Positions 9,101 to 18,347 of a DNA stretch of 64,000 nucleotides are shown here, piece by piece. How positions within the stretch are numbered: position 1 is the first letter of the stretch; the number at the start of each line of letters is the position of its first letter. The notes beneath the pieces are model-generated. The model ran no database searches. It was not told the DNA's origin and saw only the letters and a program-made list of their open reading frames with translations. The stretch lies in NCBI GenBank assembly GCA_902779705.1, contig CACZCR010000006.1, forward strand, positions 17,517 through 81,516. Direction: 5' to 3'. The stretch is from an uncultured Bacteroidales bacterium. Its GTDB lineage: Bacteria > Bacteroidota > Bacteroidia > Bacteroidales > Paludibacteraceae. A program made the position numbers and the translations under genes.

Positions 9101-12100
9101 ACTGGTCTGCATATGTCAAGAAAGGAAAGTATTGCATCTGGGATAACAGCATTGCAAAGAACTGGGGCGTTTGTTTCCATCCTTACCATGTGCTGAGTTT
9201 TGACGCCAATGGTGGTAGTGGAGCGCCGAGTGCCCAGAGTGTAGCCGCAGACGGTAACGAAGCTGCACGTACTATAGAAATCACAAGTACAGTGCCGACA
9301 AGAACGGGATATACATTCCTTGGCTGGAATCCGGATGACGATAATGCAGATGCAGGAACGAAGGACGGTGACTATGATCCGGAAGATGAAGTTACGCTAA
9401 GTGCGGACGTGACATTATATGCTGTATGGGAAGCAAAGACTTATGATCTTACGCTGGATATAAATGGTGCATCAAGTGGTTCGGAGGCTGTGACGATGAC
9501 CTATAATTCATCGAGTCATACATCTATTACCGCTCCGACCAAGGCGGGTTATACCTTTGAGGGCTGGTATGATAGCGAAAGCAATAATAACGGCACGGGT
9601 AATTTAATCATGAACGCAAGCGGTGTGCTCCAAGCCAATGCCGGCTCCTACACCGGAGCAGAAGGTATCTGGATTTTGGATGACGAGCCGACTCTTTATG
9701 CCAAATGGTCTTGTACGTCACCGACTTTTGACACGGACTTGAGCACGAGCACGGTGAATGTGAACCAGCATGCCTCCGCAAGCGCGTTAAGCGTTGTGGC
9801 TTCTGCCGGTGGCGGAACTGTCACGTATCAGTGGTACAGCAACACCGCTAACAGCACTACCACTCCGACACCGTCACCGATAAGCGGAGCAACGAGTGCA
9901 AGTTATACTCCTTCCACCGAAACGGCAGGAACGACATATTATTTCTGCGAGGCAAAGAACACCACCGGTGGTAACTGTACGACCAATTCGAGCATTACGC
10001 CGGTTACTGTGACGGCAACGTACAGAGTGAACTACAACGGTAACGGCAAAGACGGAGGTTCTGATGTCGCGTCTTCTGCGTGGGTGACTTCGGGAACGGA
10101 TGTAACAACGGTAGCTAACACATGGACGAAGAGCGGTTATAAGTTCAAATGGTGGAACACGGATGATGAAGGCGACGGTGAAGACTTCTATGTAGGCGAG
10201 AAAGTGACAATGGCTTCTGCGGATGTGACGCTTTATGCACAGTGGGAAGAAGTCGATGATGATGAGGAGTTCTGGTGCGGAAGTCCGAAAGTATGGCATG
10301 CTACGACGCACGATGTGACGGTTGGTGATATGAATATCAAGCCGCAGGACTATTCGAGCAATGACAATATGATTAACGATGATTTTACTGGAGGTAATAA
10401 AAAATATACTATTGTCAATGCCACGGAAAAACGCGCTGTCGTAATGGCTATTGGAGCGGACGATAAGTATGTGGAGATTCATTTTACAGATGGAAGTCCT
10501 ATTAATGAATTGAAACTGGGTGTTACAACAAGTGCAACAACTGATCAGAATATTGTAGTTTGCTATTCTACTAAGGATGACTTCAGTACCGGCGAGTATG
10601 AGTTCGTAAAAGTGGGAAGTACGGATAATGTGGTAAGTGTCCCGGGGAATAACCAATCTACTAAGTCTGTAACAGACGTATCTCCTTCGACGGAGAATAA
10701 ATACAAATATGTACGTATTTATCGTAAACTATCTAATGGAACAGATTACAATAGTACAGGATCTGCATTAGGTTCGTCTGATGCTAAGGCGCGCATCTAT
10801 TCTATCAAGGCGAAGAAGGGAACGGAATCATATAGTATAACATATGATTGCGATGGTGCTGATAGCGGATGTCCTTTAGATGCGAATTACCAGACAGCAT
10901 TGCCTAATCCGCTGCCGAGTGCTCCGTCAAAAAGCGGTTATTCCTTTGGCGGTTGGTACACGGATGAAGAATTTACAGAACTCGCTGAGGCTGGTGCAAC
11001 ATTGACTGCAGATGCAACTTTGTATGCGAAATGGTTAAAGTTGTATACTGTAACGAAAGGTTCACTCTCGAACGGCGACATTACTATCTCGCCGACTTCT
11101 GCAATTAGTGGCGCGACGATATCAATAGCTGCTTCTGCGAACACAGGTTATAGTTTTACTAGTTGGACGATTACGAAGACTACGGGTGGAGATGACGTAA
11201 CTTCCACTTTGTTGGGCGATAATAGCACAACGTCTTCGACTTCATTCACAATGCCTGCTTACGATGTGACGGTGGTGGCTACGTTTACGGTTAATCACCA
11301 TACGCTAACTTGGGATTTCGATGGTGGTAGTACGAGTGCTACAGCCGGTACAAACTATACCGCAGGTGGTGATGTAAACTATGGTACAGACATTACTTAT
11401 CCTGGCAATGCAACGATGAGCAAGACGGGTTATATTTTCAATAGCTGGTCAACGAGTGCTACAACAATGCCGGATAATGATTTGACGATTACAGCTTCAT
11501 GGACTAGGGATGTGAAGACGGCAAGTTGGGGAAAAGATTGGAGTGGTACGGCTATTCCGAATGCAACCACATCGACTGTAAATAGTGTTACTTTGAATGC
11601 TTGCAATTCTACAAAAGGTGCTTTGTGGGAAAAAGAGTCCTATACGATGGGTAATGGCGATTCAGTGACCATTAACTTGGCTTCAGGATATTATATATCC
11701 GCTGTATCTACTGCTGCGTTGTTCGATGAATATGGAGGAAATACGAATAAATTGTATATTCAATTTAACTCAGAATCCACGTATTCAGATCCGAAGTACG
11801 ATTTGGATGACCCGATTACGTTGGGTGATGATTGCTATGATTCATGGGGAACGTTAGGTTCGGCTACACCGGTAAGTGTTTCTCCGATTTCAGCCGGAGC
11901 TCAATCGGCTAAGATCTATTGTTCGGGTAATTCGGCCAGTGGTAACTACTTATATCGAATTATAGTAGAAATAACAGCATGGGATTGTACTCCTTCTACA
12001 GTGACATTCGCGGCAGGTGGCGGAACCGGTGCTGTTCCTTTGGAAAGAGAAATTTGCGGTGATATCACTCTGCCGGGGCCTGGGTCTTTGAAGAAAAAAG

Positions 12101-15100
12101 GCAATACCTTTGCCGGCTGGAGTGATGGAGTGAATAATTATAACGAAGGCGATACTTACACCGTTGCAGGTGATGTTACATTGACGGCATTATGGACTCC
12201 GTTTACGGTTCCTACAGCAACAGGTTTAGCAGTAGATGAAGACTTTGCTATTACATGGAACGTACCGGGCAAGTTGGATCTGAGCACAGCAAGTCTATCC
12301 AATAGTGATCCGGATTACTTCATTGTTTATCAAGAACCTGCTGGATCTAAATCTTACAATTCTTCTACGGAAGAACTAACAGTTACTTATACTGTTGATA
12401 AAGAACATCAACCCGGCGTAGCTATTCCATTTACATTAGCTAATCTTGAGTTAATTACTTATGATTATAAGGGGCTTAGAGTATTTCCTGCTGTTGTGAA
12501 ATCAGATGGTTCCACCTTATATTGGGATTATGATAATATACCCACTTCAGACTCTTGGACAAGAGTTACGCAGACTCCGACGACTATTTATCCTAATGCA
12601 GGCATACAAAATCCATTGCCGGCAGCAAAGGCTATTACTTTTAGTGGTAATCCTCTTGCGAACAAAACAAACGAGTCCTTCTATATTCGCAATGTATTCT
12701 ACCATTGTACAGGAATGATAGATGTGGATCATGTGGTATTGATGCGTAAGGAAGGTTCGGCCGCTACCGATACAACAGAAGCGGGAACTGCCGTTCTACT
12801 GTACAGTGGAATAATGTCGCATTATACGGATGAGACAATAGAACCTGGTAAGACTTATTATTATACGATATTCTCCGTACATGCAGACGGAACGCTTTCT
12901 GCAGGAACGACACAGTCGGCGACCGTGCCGAAAGATGATTTGGACGTAACGGCGACAGCCGGTACGGCAAGTTTGATAACGCAAACATCGGCAACGCTAT
13001 CGTTTACGTTGAGTTCGACTACGGGTGTGGCAAGTGTGACTCTGAAGGTTTATGACTCTGAAGATGAACTCGTTGCAACGGTAGCTGGTGTAACGGCAGC
13101 TACTTCCGGTTCGGGCGAGATAACGGGCTTAGATGCAGGTACGACCTATTACTTTACCGTAACGCCAATAGGTGATGTAACTCATAATGATGGTGCGGAA
13201 AGTACTAAGTCGAGTACGTTTACAACAGAGACTTGCACACCACATACGGTTTCGAAAGTTACGATGAGTGCATACAATAGTGGTTCGAAGAGTGGTTATA
13301 ATAACGATGAGTATGCAGGAATGCCTAAGTACAATCTATCTTCTGTCTCTGGTGAAGGTTCAACGCATAAAGGTTATAAATTAGGTTCAGGAGGTCATTA
13401 TATTTATGCACAATTAGGTAAGGGATCTTTCGAAGAGGGAGATGTTATAAAGGTGTATGTTTCCAAGCCGAATGATGCTTATAAGGTAGAGAAAGTAGCG
13501 CAAACTATTTTGGATTTGTATATTCACGATGGTAGTTCTACCCATACTTTACTGCACACGATAGAAGATGTGGATGCGGAAGGTGAATATACTTATACTC
13601 TGACAGCATCTGATATTACAACTATTGGTGCATATAAGTATATAGGTGTATATCGTCCGTCGAGCGACAGAACGCAGAATCCATATATCTACAGCGTTGA
13701 GATCGAAGGCTGCCGTTCATGGACTCCGTCTCACGATGTATCTACAGTTGTTTCCGGTAGCGTAGGCGGTACTGTTTCTGCAGCTGCAAGTTCGGTCATG
13801 GAAGGCGGAACGACTACTATTACTGCAACTCCTGCTACGGGTTATGAGGTTACCAACTGGGCTGTAAGTGGTACAGGTGCAAGTATTGACCCGAGCGGCG
13901 CAAGCAATGAAACAGAGGCAACTTTGACCATGGGTACTGCTGATGCGACGGTGACGGTAACGTTCGGTTTGGCAGACTATAGTGTAACCTACAACGGCAA
14001 TAGTCCAACCAGCGGCAGTGCACCGACGGATGGTAATACGTATAACTATAATGATGATGTAACGGTTCTCGGTGATAACTCAATGAGCAAGACCGGATAC
14101 ACCTTCCGTGGTTGGACCGATGGAATAACGTTCTACAAGGCTGGTGAGAAGTTTAAGCTGCCTGCCGAGGATGTAACGCTGACGGCTGTATGGGAGAGTA
14201 ATAGTGGAAGCGAAACTATTACTATCACTGACTTCGCAACGAGTAACACAAATTGTTCCGCAGGTGTTCCAGATGACAATGGAAAGTACTTCTACGGTTA
14301 TAAGGGCTCTGTTAGCGCTGCAAATGCAGTTACCCTAACTTCTAACGATGGTAATGACTGCGGACAAAATAGCGGAGTTGAAATGCGCTTGACATATAAT
14401 AAGAAAATGCGTGTTTATGCAAACAATACTACTGATGCAGCGCCTCAAACATTCAAGGGAGTAACTGGTATATCCTTCAAGTGGATGTTTATTGCATCTG
14501 GAAATAGTGGAAAAACAGAACTGACATCGTCATATACTGTTAAGGTGGGTTCTACTACTGTAGCCAATGCAGTTTCTATAACTGGAAAAACGAATGATGG
14601 ATATGCTACAGTCAATTTAACCAGTTTGGCTAATTTGGATGGATATGTAGAAATACAGTTTGGTGGTTCTTCATCGTCATACAATGTATATTTAGACGAC
14701 ATTGCCATTACATATGCTAGTCCGTATTTCGATGTTGACTTCGATGATATGACCGGTTTTACTGGCTCATCCACTTTGCCGAGTACGATAACAGGTGTGC
14801 CGAGCGGAAATAAGATTCAGGAACCGGCAACGGAGCCTGAAGCAGCAGGTTATGACTTTGACGGTTGGTACACAGATGCTTCTTGTGAGAGTGCAGTAAA
14901 CTGGAGCACGATGACCATTACGACCGATAAGACCATCTATGCGAAATGGACAGAAGCGGAATACAGTATTACATATAAGGATAAAGGCGATGAGACGTTT
15001 ACAGGTGGAGGCTCGCTGCCGGATACGCACACTTATGGAACTATAACTCTGTTGGAGGATGCAACTAAGACCGGTTATCGTTTTGATGGTTGGTATGAGA

Positions 15101-16836
15101 ATGCTGCTTGTACAGGTTATAGGAAATATAACCTTGGTGCAACATCTTATACAGACGATATCACCCTTTACGCGAAATGGACACTTGTCGTAGATGATGA
15201 TAATGAGAACTTCGAGGGTTATGATACTCCGTCCTCTTATAACGATGTATTGATTACCAACGGCGCTACGTTAACTATTTCGGAAGATAAGACAGTACAG
15301 GATATTACTGTTGAGACTGGTTCGACACTGAACATTGCGAAAGATGGTGAGTCTGGTATTACGTTTACTGTTAACAGCCTGTCGCTTGTCGGAGGTTGGG
15401 GACTTGTTGATGGTAAAAAGAAGTACGATATGCCGAGAGTATTTATTGATCAAGCATCAACGCTGACGAAGACGGGTGGTAGTACGGTGAACCTGGATGT
15501 AGCACTCGACAACGACAACTATTATCCGATTGCCGTTCCGTTCCCGGTAGATGTATCGGCTGTGGATTATGCTGATCCGTACTTGGCAGGCTTCTCCAGA
15601 TACGGTTTCTCAGGACAATATGCGATTAAGAAGTACAATGGTCAGCAACGTGCCGACCGTGGTGCTAACTACGCTAACTGGGAGATTATGAATGATGGTG
15701 TTGATGTCGGGTATGGTTCAGGAACAGAAACGCTTGTCCCTGGTCGCGGATATATCGTAACGGCTTTGCCTGTTCCGGGTGAAGAATATGCCGTACTCCG
15801 CTTCCCGATGACGGTAGATAACAAGTGGACAACAGAAGGCGAGCAAGGTAGCATCACAGTAAAAGTAGAAGAAGAGGATGTTACAACGACTAAGAATGTG
15901 GTTCGAGTAGAAGCTTATGTGAAGGAAAAAGGCGAGACTCCGAAGATGCATAAGGGTTGGAACTTGTTAGGTATTCCGTATATGTCGTGTTACCAAACAG
16001 GATCGGACATGTACGCAGGCGGAGGCGCTGCGGCTATTATGCAGGGTAAGTTCGACTTCTCGACCAATCAGTTTGATGATGAAGACCCGATTCGCTATGT
16101 GAGTGTGCCGACGCATAACTTCTCAGAGTATCTGCAGTACAATATTGTGGATGAAGAAACGAAACTATTGCCTGGTTGGTGCTTCTTCGTACAAGTGGAG
16201 ACGACCGGTGACTTGACCTATGTGGCTGCAAAAGAGACCGCTAGTGGATTGCTCTACGCACCGAAGCGCGAGCAGGAACATAAGCCGACCATTAAGACCG
16301 GAATCATCCTGAGTAGCGAAACAGCAAGCGATAAGACGACGTTCTTGATCTCTGATAAGTACAGCGCTGCAGAGTATGAGATCAATGCCGACTTGGAGAA
16401 GATGTTTGGCGAGAACAGCTACACGCTGGCTACCTACAGTCTCTCTAACGAGACACGCTTGGCTTACAATGCGATGAGTCGTGCTGACGCTGCGAACGTT
16501 ATACCTATTGGATATCGCGCACCTGCGGAAGGCGAATACACATTCGCTATCAACCCGCGCTATGCTGAGAGCGGTGACTTCGAGCGTATCGATCTGATTG
16601 ACTACGAGACCGGATTTGTAACCAATCTGCTCCAGTCGAGCTACACGTTCACGTCTGATCGTACACAAAGCGACAGCCGCTTTGCACTGAATGTTGTGCC
16701 GCAGAAAGAGACGCCAACGGGCTTGGAGAATGATGCTAATGATGCGAATGGTGTACGTAAGGTGATAATCGACAACAAGTTATATATCATCCTTAACGGT
16801 AAGATGTATGACGCCAAGGGCGTGATGGTTAAATAA
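6160..16836 (+). CDS. Giant (3558 aa) surface protein with about 12 InlB B-repeats, FnIII and Ig-like domains
   Basis: The N-terminus has an unusually long pre-region (about 32 residues, including ENRVG) before a hydrophobic segment, with cleavage near GMAWGA (about residue 60). An internal Met33 would give a normal signal peptide. About twelve Listeria-Bacteroides (InlB B-type) repeats follow, each with GYxFxGW and ending in TLYAKW or a variant (TLYAVW, TLYAQW, TLTALW, TIYAKW). Between them are at least two FnIII-like domains (one near residue 610-700 with TTYYWWVRA) and an Ig-like stretch (TVTYQWYSN). The last 40 residues (VRKVIIDNKLYIILNGKMYD ...) resemble the C-terminal domain of type IX secretion cargo. 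It is probably an adhesin or other surface-attached protein. It starts 60 nt after the SIR2 cassette with no clear promoter seen. Composition changes from AT-rich at the 5' end to more GC-rich further on. Confidence 0.75.
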   Translation: MKNFLQVNPLFWTVGSPNQTDETQTRENRVGLMSYLRRTLMLLFAVLVMSIANSGMAWGADFDAATMATTSGSTPSDHIVVKSAYSATGSGNVCNTSQTVISIGSSANANWDTNFIEVKADGAGYTIDSPISITASANKKDGSTNSIVAVFWTGDAGASFASMTTFVIPNKNVTGDACGPVDVAVPSGTKTIRIYRQIKYSGTSFDSQGSAVGFGSGVYVKNISATASGGASSTKYTLSYDANGKDGGGEAPTDASSPYASGSNVTVLGNTNSMTKTGYSFGGWNTAANGSGTSYAAGGTISSIAANTTLYAKWTQDITLDREGASTGSTSVTATYNCATLPSITNPTKEGYAFKGWYTGDDGTGTLVINTSGELQANVSGYTGAGGIWTSSSAQTLYAKWEQFALPATLDKSNVSAVSDDTYWSTDNTYYDYGSEDAANTSRYQDWVVYVMPCTYEVSVVMNYSGGVTGTQWGLQLLDAEETVVASYNSIQLWSTTSTTYAAKWDLSDVAEGTYTLRVKNIFDHARPKLKSLTLSATTYTVTYDAEGGSCGKASEKICGGESVTLPEPTRSGYSFDGWYNSSDVKIGDADDSYEPSDDITLYAKWTFICSEPTSLTNGMVTMTSQAVSWTAGDSETEWDVYYSTSSGTPAADQTPTYSPTSASYTFTGLTKGTTYYWWVRAKCSETSKSDWVAGTSFTTNYCDVFSFHNGTDESSDWTIDCFEKVGDTHEWQITNFVIPDKPNYYVGKYGYFYDKDLNNEEAKSYMGSWEYMYFAGSQGDGAGTRPRTGEAEGAVGTVRIYDNSTWDNLQVAFIPNGFKLKIGSTEYPFAFESGQEYRSGIVEYGSSNARDNVSVGIVDASGDYVATANSQGMQHIFLNTGGSSLWSTGGVTNFGIYDVTNSSWACLMTLVPGESYLYEGWVPSNCTTLSIHRLASSSLKWKAKDGDATNTNVYNSTNDLVLQSEKNLWTVTGWGGGDGNWSAYVKKGKYCIWDNSIAKNWGVCFHPYHVLSFDANGGSGAPSAQSVAADGNEAARTIEITSTVPTRTGYTFLGWNPDDDNADAGTKDGDYDPEDEVTLSADVTLYAVWEAKTYDLTLDINGASSGSEAVTMTYNSSSHTSITAPTKAGYTFEGWYDSESNNNGTGNLIMNASGVLQANAGSYTGAEGIWILDDEPTLYAKWSCTSPTFDTDLSTSTVNVNQHASASALSVVASAGGGTVTYQWYSNTANSTTTPTPSPISGATSASYTPSTETAGTTYYFCEAKNTTGGNCTTNSSITPVTVTATYRVNYNGNGKDGGSDVASSAWVTSGTDVTTVANTWTKSGYKFKWWNTDDEGDGEDFYVGEKVTMASADVTLYAQWEEVDDDEEFWCGSPKVWHATTHDVTVGDMNIKPQDYSSNDNMINDDFTGGNKKYTIVNATEKRAVVMAIGADDKYVEIHFTDGSPINELKLGVTTSATTDQNIVVCYSTKDDFSTGEYEFVKVGSTDNVVSVPGNNQSTKSVTDVSPSTENKYKYVRIYRKLSNGTDYNSTGSALGSSDAKARIYSIKAKKGTESYSITYDCDGADSGCPLDANYQTALPNPLPSAPSKSGYSFGGWYTDEEFTELAEAGATLTADATLYAKWLKLYTVTKGSLSNGDITISPTSAISGATISIAASANTGYSFTSWTITKTTGGDDVTSTLLGDNSTTSSTSFTMPAYDVTVVATFTVNHHTLTWDFDGGSTSATAGTNYTAGGDVNYGTDITYPGNATMSKTGYIFNSWSTSATTMPDNDLTITASWTRDVKTASWGKDWSGTAIPNATTSTVNSVTLNACNSTKGALWEKESYTMGNGDSVTINLASGYYISAVSTAALFDEYGGNTNKLYIQFNSESTYSDPKYDLDDPITLGDDCYDSWGTLGSATPVSVSPISAGAQSAKIYCSGNSASGNYLYRIIVEITAWDCTPSTVTFAAGGGTGAVPLEREICGDITLPGPGSLKKKGNTFAGWSDGVNNYNEGDTYTVAGDVTLTALWTPFTVPTATGLAVDEDFAITWNVPGKLDLSTASLSNSDPDYFIVYQEPAGSKSYNSSTEELTVTYTVDKEHQPGVAIPFTLANLELITYDYKGLRVFPAVVKSDGSTLYWDYDNIPTSDSWTRVTQTPTTIYPNAGIQNPLPAAKAITFSGNPLANKTNESFYIRNVFYHCTGMIDVDHVVLMRKEGSAATDTTEAGTAVLLYSGIMSHYTDETIEPGKTYYYTIFSVHADGTLSAGTTQSATVPKDDLDVTATAGTASLITQTSATLSFTLSSTTGVASVTLKVYDSEDELVATVAGVTAATSGSGEITGLDAGTTYYFTVTPIGDVTHNDGAESTKSSTFTTETCTPHTVSKVTMSAYNSGSKSGYNNDEYAGMPKYNLSSVSGEGSTHKGYKLGSGGHYIYAQLGKGSFEEGDVIKVYVSKPNDAYKVEKVAQTILDLYIHDGSSTHTLLHTIEDVDAEGEYTYTLTASDITTIGAYKYIGVYRPSSDRTQNPYIYSVEIEGCRSWTPSHDVSTVVSGSVGGTVSAAASSVMEGGTTTITATPATGYEVTNWAVSGTGASIDPSGASNETEATLTMGTADATVTVTFGLADYSVTYNGNSPTSGSAPTDGNTYNYNDDVTVLGDNSMSKTGYTFRGWTDGITFYKAGEKFKLPAEDVTLTAVWESNSGSETITITDFATSNTNCSAGVPDDNGKYFYGYKGSVSAANAVTLTSNDGNDCGQNSGVEMRLTYNKKMRVYANNTTDAAPQTFKGVTGISFKWMFIASGNSGKTELTSSYTVKVGSTTVANAVSITGKTNDGYATVNLTSLANLDGYVEIQFGGSSSSYNVYLDDIAITYASPYFDVDFDDMTGFTGSSTLPSTITGVPSGNKIQEPATEPEAAGYDFDGWYTDASCESAVNWSTMTITTDKTIYAKWTEAEYSITYKDKGDETFTGGGSLPDTHTYGTITLLEDATKTGYRFDGWYENAACTGYRKYNLGATSYTDDITLYAKWTLVVDDDNENFEGYDTPSSYNDVLITNGATLTISEDKTVQDITVETGSTLNIAKDGESGITFTVNSLSLVGGWGLVDGKKKYDMPRVFIDQASTLTKTGGSTVNLDVALDNDNYYPIAVPFPVDVSAVDYADPYLAGFSRYGFSGQYAIKKYNGQQRADRGANYANWEIMNDGVDVGYGSGTETLVPGRGYIVTALPVPGEEYAVLRFPMTVDNKWTTEGEQGSITVKVEEEDVTTTKNVVRVEAYVKEKGETPKMHKGWNLLGIPYMSCYQTGSDMYAGGGAAAIMQGKFDFSTNQFDDEDPIRYVSVPTHNFSEYLQYNIVDEETKLLPGWCFFVQVETTGDLTYVAAKETASGLLYAPKREQEHKPTIKTGIILSSETASDKTTFLISDKYSAAEYEINADLEKMFGENSYTLATYSLSNETRLAYNAMSRADAANVIPIGYRAPAEGEYTFAINPRYAESGDFERIDLIDYETGFVTNLLQSSYTFTSDRTQSDSRFALNVVPQKETPTGLENDANDANGVRKVIIDNKLYIILNGKMYDAKGVMVK

Positions 16837-16843
16837 TTGTTTA

Positions 16844-16862
16844 AAAAGAGTGAAAGAATGAA
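16844..16862 (+). repeat. 19-bp sequence also present at positions 37-55 (opposite strand)
   Basis: AAAAGAGTGAAAGAATGAA starts 8 nt after the stop of the giant gene. An exact copy on the minus strand (55-37) overlaps the stop codon of the amidase gene, where it runs on into octamer repeats. Both copies sit at the 3' end of a gene and on its sense strand. Confidence 0.6.
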
Positions 16863-16890
16863 TGACTTAACGAAAGAAAGGATCAACACT

Positions 16891-17301
16891 ATGAAAGCAA
16901 TTATCAAAACCAATATAGCATTTGTATGGGTTATGGGACTGTTGCTGTGGTTGGCACTGCCGATCATGGCGCAGCCGCAGACCTTCAACGGCGCTACTAC
17001 TCCGCAGGCTACGTTCCAATCCACCAACACCATGATGGGGTCGGGTAGCCGCTATGCGTCCCAGCCCAGACTCAGCACTAATGGACAGGCTGTCTATTCG
17101 TCGATGAGTAGTACTACCAGCGGTCCAAGAAAGGCCAAGATGGATGATCCGGATCCCTCGAACCCATGGGGAGGCTCAACGATTGTTGACCATAATACCA
17201 GCGAGGCCGGTACACCTATTGGCGATGCGGTGTTGCCGTTGACGCTGATGTGCTTGCTGGGTGTGGGAGTGGTATATCTCCGCCGCCGCCGCGCCTCATG
17301 A
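16891..17301 (+). CDS. Small exported protein with PIGD / membrane helix / Arg-rich tail
   Basis: 136 residues from ATG 16891, preceded by GAAAGAAAGGA; an in-frame TTG at 16837 gives a longer, less likely product. Residues 1-29 form a signal peptide ending IMAQ. The middle is low-complexity Ser/Thr/Gly/Gln (STNTMMGSGSRY) with a GPRKAK basic patch. The end is tripartite: GTPIGD, a hydrophobic segment (AVLPLTLMCLLGVGVVYL), then RRRRAS. That plan is like protein-sorting tails such as PEP-CTERM or GlyGly-CTERM, though the PIGD motif is none of those I can name. It lies 54 nt after the giant surface gene and before a strong terminator, so the two are probably co-transcribed and the small protein may help export or anchoring. 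Confidence 0.55.
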   Translation: MKAIIKTNIAFVWVMGLLLWLALPIMAQPQTFNGATTPQATFQSTNTMMGSGSRYASQPRLSTNGQAVYSSMSSTTSGPRKAKMDDPDPSNPWGGSTIVDHNTSEAGTPIGDAVLPLTLMCLLGVGVVYLRRRRAS

Positions 17302-17335
17302 GGGGTTACGGGTTACCGGGTGACCGGATTACAGG

Positions 17336-17371
17336 AATAGCCTGCAGGAATTGCCCTGCAGGCTATTTTTG
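17336..17371 (+). terminator. Rho-independent terminator after the giant gene and its partner
   Basis: A 13-bp stem (17336-17348 with 17355-17367), six-base loop AATTGC, then a T run at 17366-17370. It includes the palindromic core CCTGCAGG on both arms. Confidence 0.85.
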
Positions 17372-17785
17372 TGTGCTATTTGCACGTTAGTGCGAATGTA
17401 CTACAAATCTTTAGTTCTTCTTTAGTTCTTCTTTAGTTCTTCTTTAGTTGTTCTTTAGTTCTTATTTAGTTCTTCATATACTCTTAGCATACTCTTAGCA
17501 CACTCTTAAATTATGAGCGAACGGATTTGATTTGATATTGTTTTTTCGGTTTATGTCTTTTGAATGCTTTTACTCCTTAGAGTGTGGAATTGGACGATAA
17601 AAGCATCTGGGAGTTTACTCACAAGTGGTTTTAGCAGCCAATTACATAGAGAGCGAAGCTCAGAAGCATTCAAAAGGGTTTTGTTGGTTTTTGTTTATTT
17701 TTAATGGGACATTACTGGTTCTATATACAAAAAACGCACCTTTTTTCCGCTAAAAATGTAAACTTTATCGTAAAAAATTTGCATA
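17372..17785. other. Intergenic stretch with an array and a long inverted repeat
   Basis: No gene is seen. Besides the 11-bp array it contains CTTTTGAATGCTT (17557-17569) and its exact reverse complement at 17664-17676. Part of the left arm (ATGCTTTTA) can instead pair with TAAAAGCAT near 17599-17607, giving two exclusive folds. No matching promoter or T run was found for an RNA here. Confidence 0.5.
17409..17507. repeat. 11-bp tandem array, six CTTTAGTTCTT units plus three related units
   Basis: Six units lie at 17409-17474 (one G variant, one A variant). The 11-bp period continues as ATACTCTT/AGC-type units to about 17507. It is noncoding and sits between a terminator and the cdd promoter. 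Confidence 0.85.
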
Positions 17786-17809
17786 TTTGATTATTTTGTC
17801 GTAACTTTG
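17778..17809 (+). promoter_or_regulatory. Promoter of the cdd-lptFG-ribBA operon
   Basis: TTTG at 17778-17781, 20 nt, TAACTTTG at 17802-17809. The cdd ATG follows about 46 nt later. Confidence 0.75.
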
Positions 17810-17855
17810 TGCCCGTAATTTGGAATACTATGCCACTTAAGAAACATACCATATA

Positions 17856-18338
17856 ATGAAAACGTACGACATTAAGATTCCTGTGACCGTGTGCACATGG
17901 GAAGAAATGAGCAAAGAACAACAAGCTATCGTAGCCAAAGCCAAAGAGCAGACTGCACACTCCTACTGCCCGTATTCGGGCTTCCACGTAGGCGCTGCCG
18001 TTGAACTCAAGGACGGTACGGTCGTGCTGGGCTGTAACCAAGAGAACGCTGCCTATCCATCCGGCCTATGCGCCGAGCGTGTGGCGCTGTTCGCTGCCGG
18101 TGCTCAACACCCCGAACAACCCGTGATGCGTCTGGCGATCGCTTGCTACACCGACGGACACTTCACCGCTGAACCCGGCTCGCCTTGCGGTGCTTGCCGA
18201 CAAGTGATGATAGAAACCGAAGATCGATACAAACAGCCGATGGAGGTCATCCTCTACGGCGACAACGAATCGTATATATTCCGCTCCGCTGCCGACCTGC
18301 TACCGCTGATCTTTGTAGGCGACAACCTGAACGGATAA
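17856..18338 (+). CDS. cdd: Cytidine deaminase
   Basis: 160 residues, usual length for the tetrameric family. It converts cytidine and deoxycytidine to uridine forms in pyrimidine salvage, in the cytosol. The signature is complete: NQENAAYPSGLCAERVA (C72-A-E74, zinc ligand and catalytic Glu) and the second zinc pair PCGAC (C111, C114) followed by RQ. The substrate loop YCPYSGFHVGAA is at 37-48. It is the first gene after the 17778 promoter; the permease gene starts 9 nt after its stop, so they are an operon. Confidence 0.93.
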   Translation: MKTYDIKIPVTVCTWEEMSKEQQAIVAKAKEQTAHSYCPYSGFHVGAAVELKDGTVVLGCNQENAAYPSGLCAERVALFAAGAQHPEQPVMRLAIACYTDGHFTAEPGSPCGACRQVMIETEDRYKQPMEVILYGDNESYIFRSAADLLPLIFVGDNLNG

Positions 18339-18347
18339 CACCTGCCG

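Noticed and set aside
17409..17507. CRISPR array
   Set aside because: The units are 11 bp with no spacers, and no cas genes are present.
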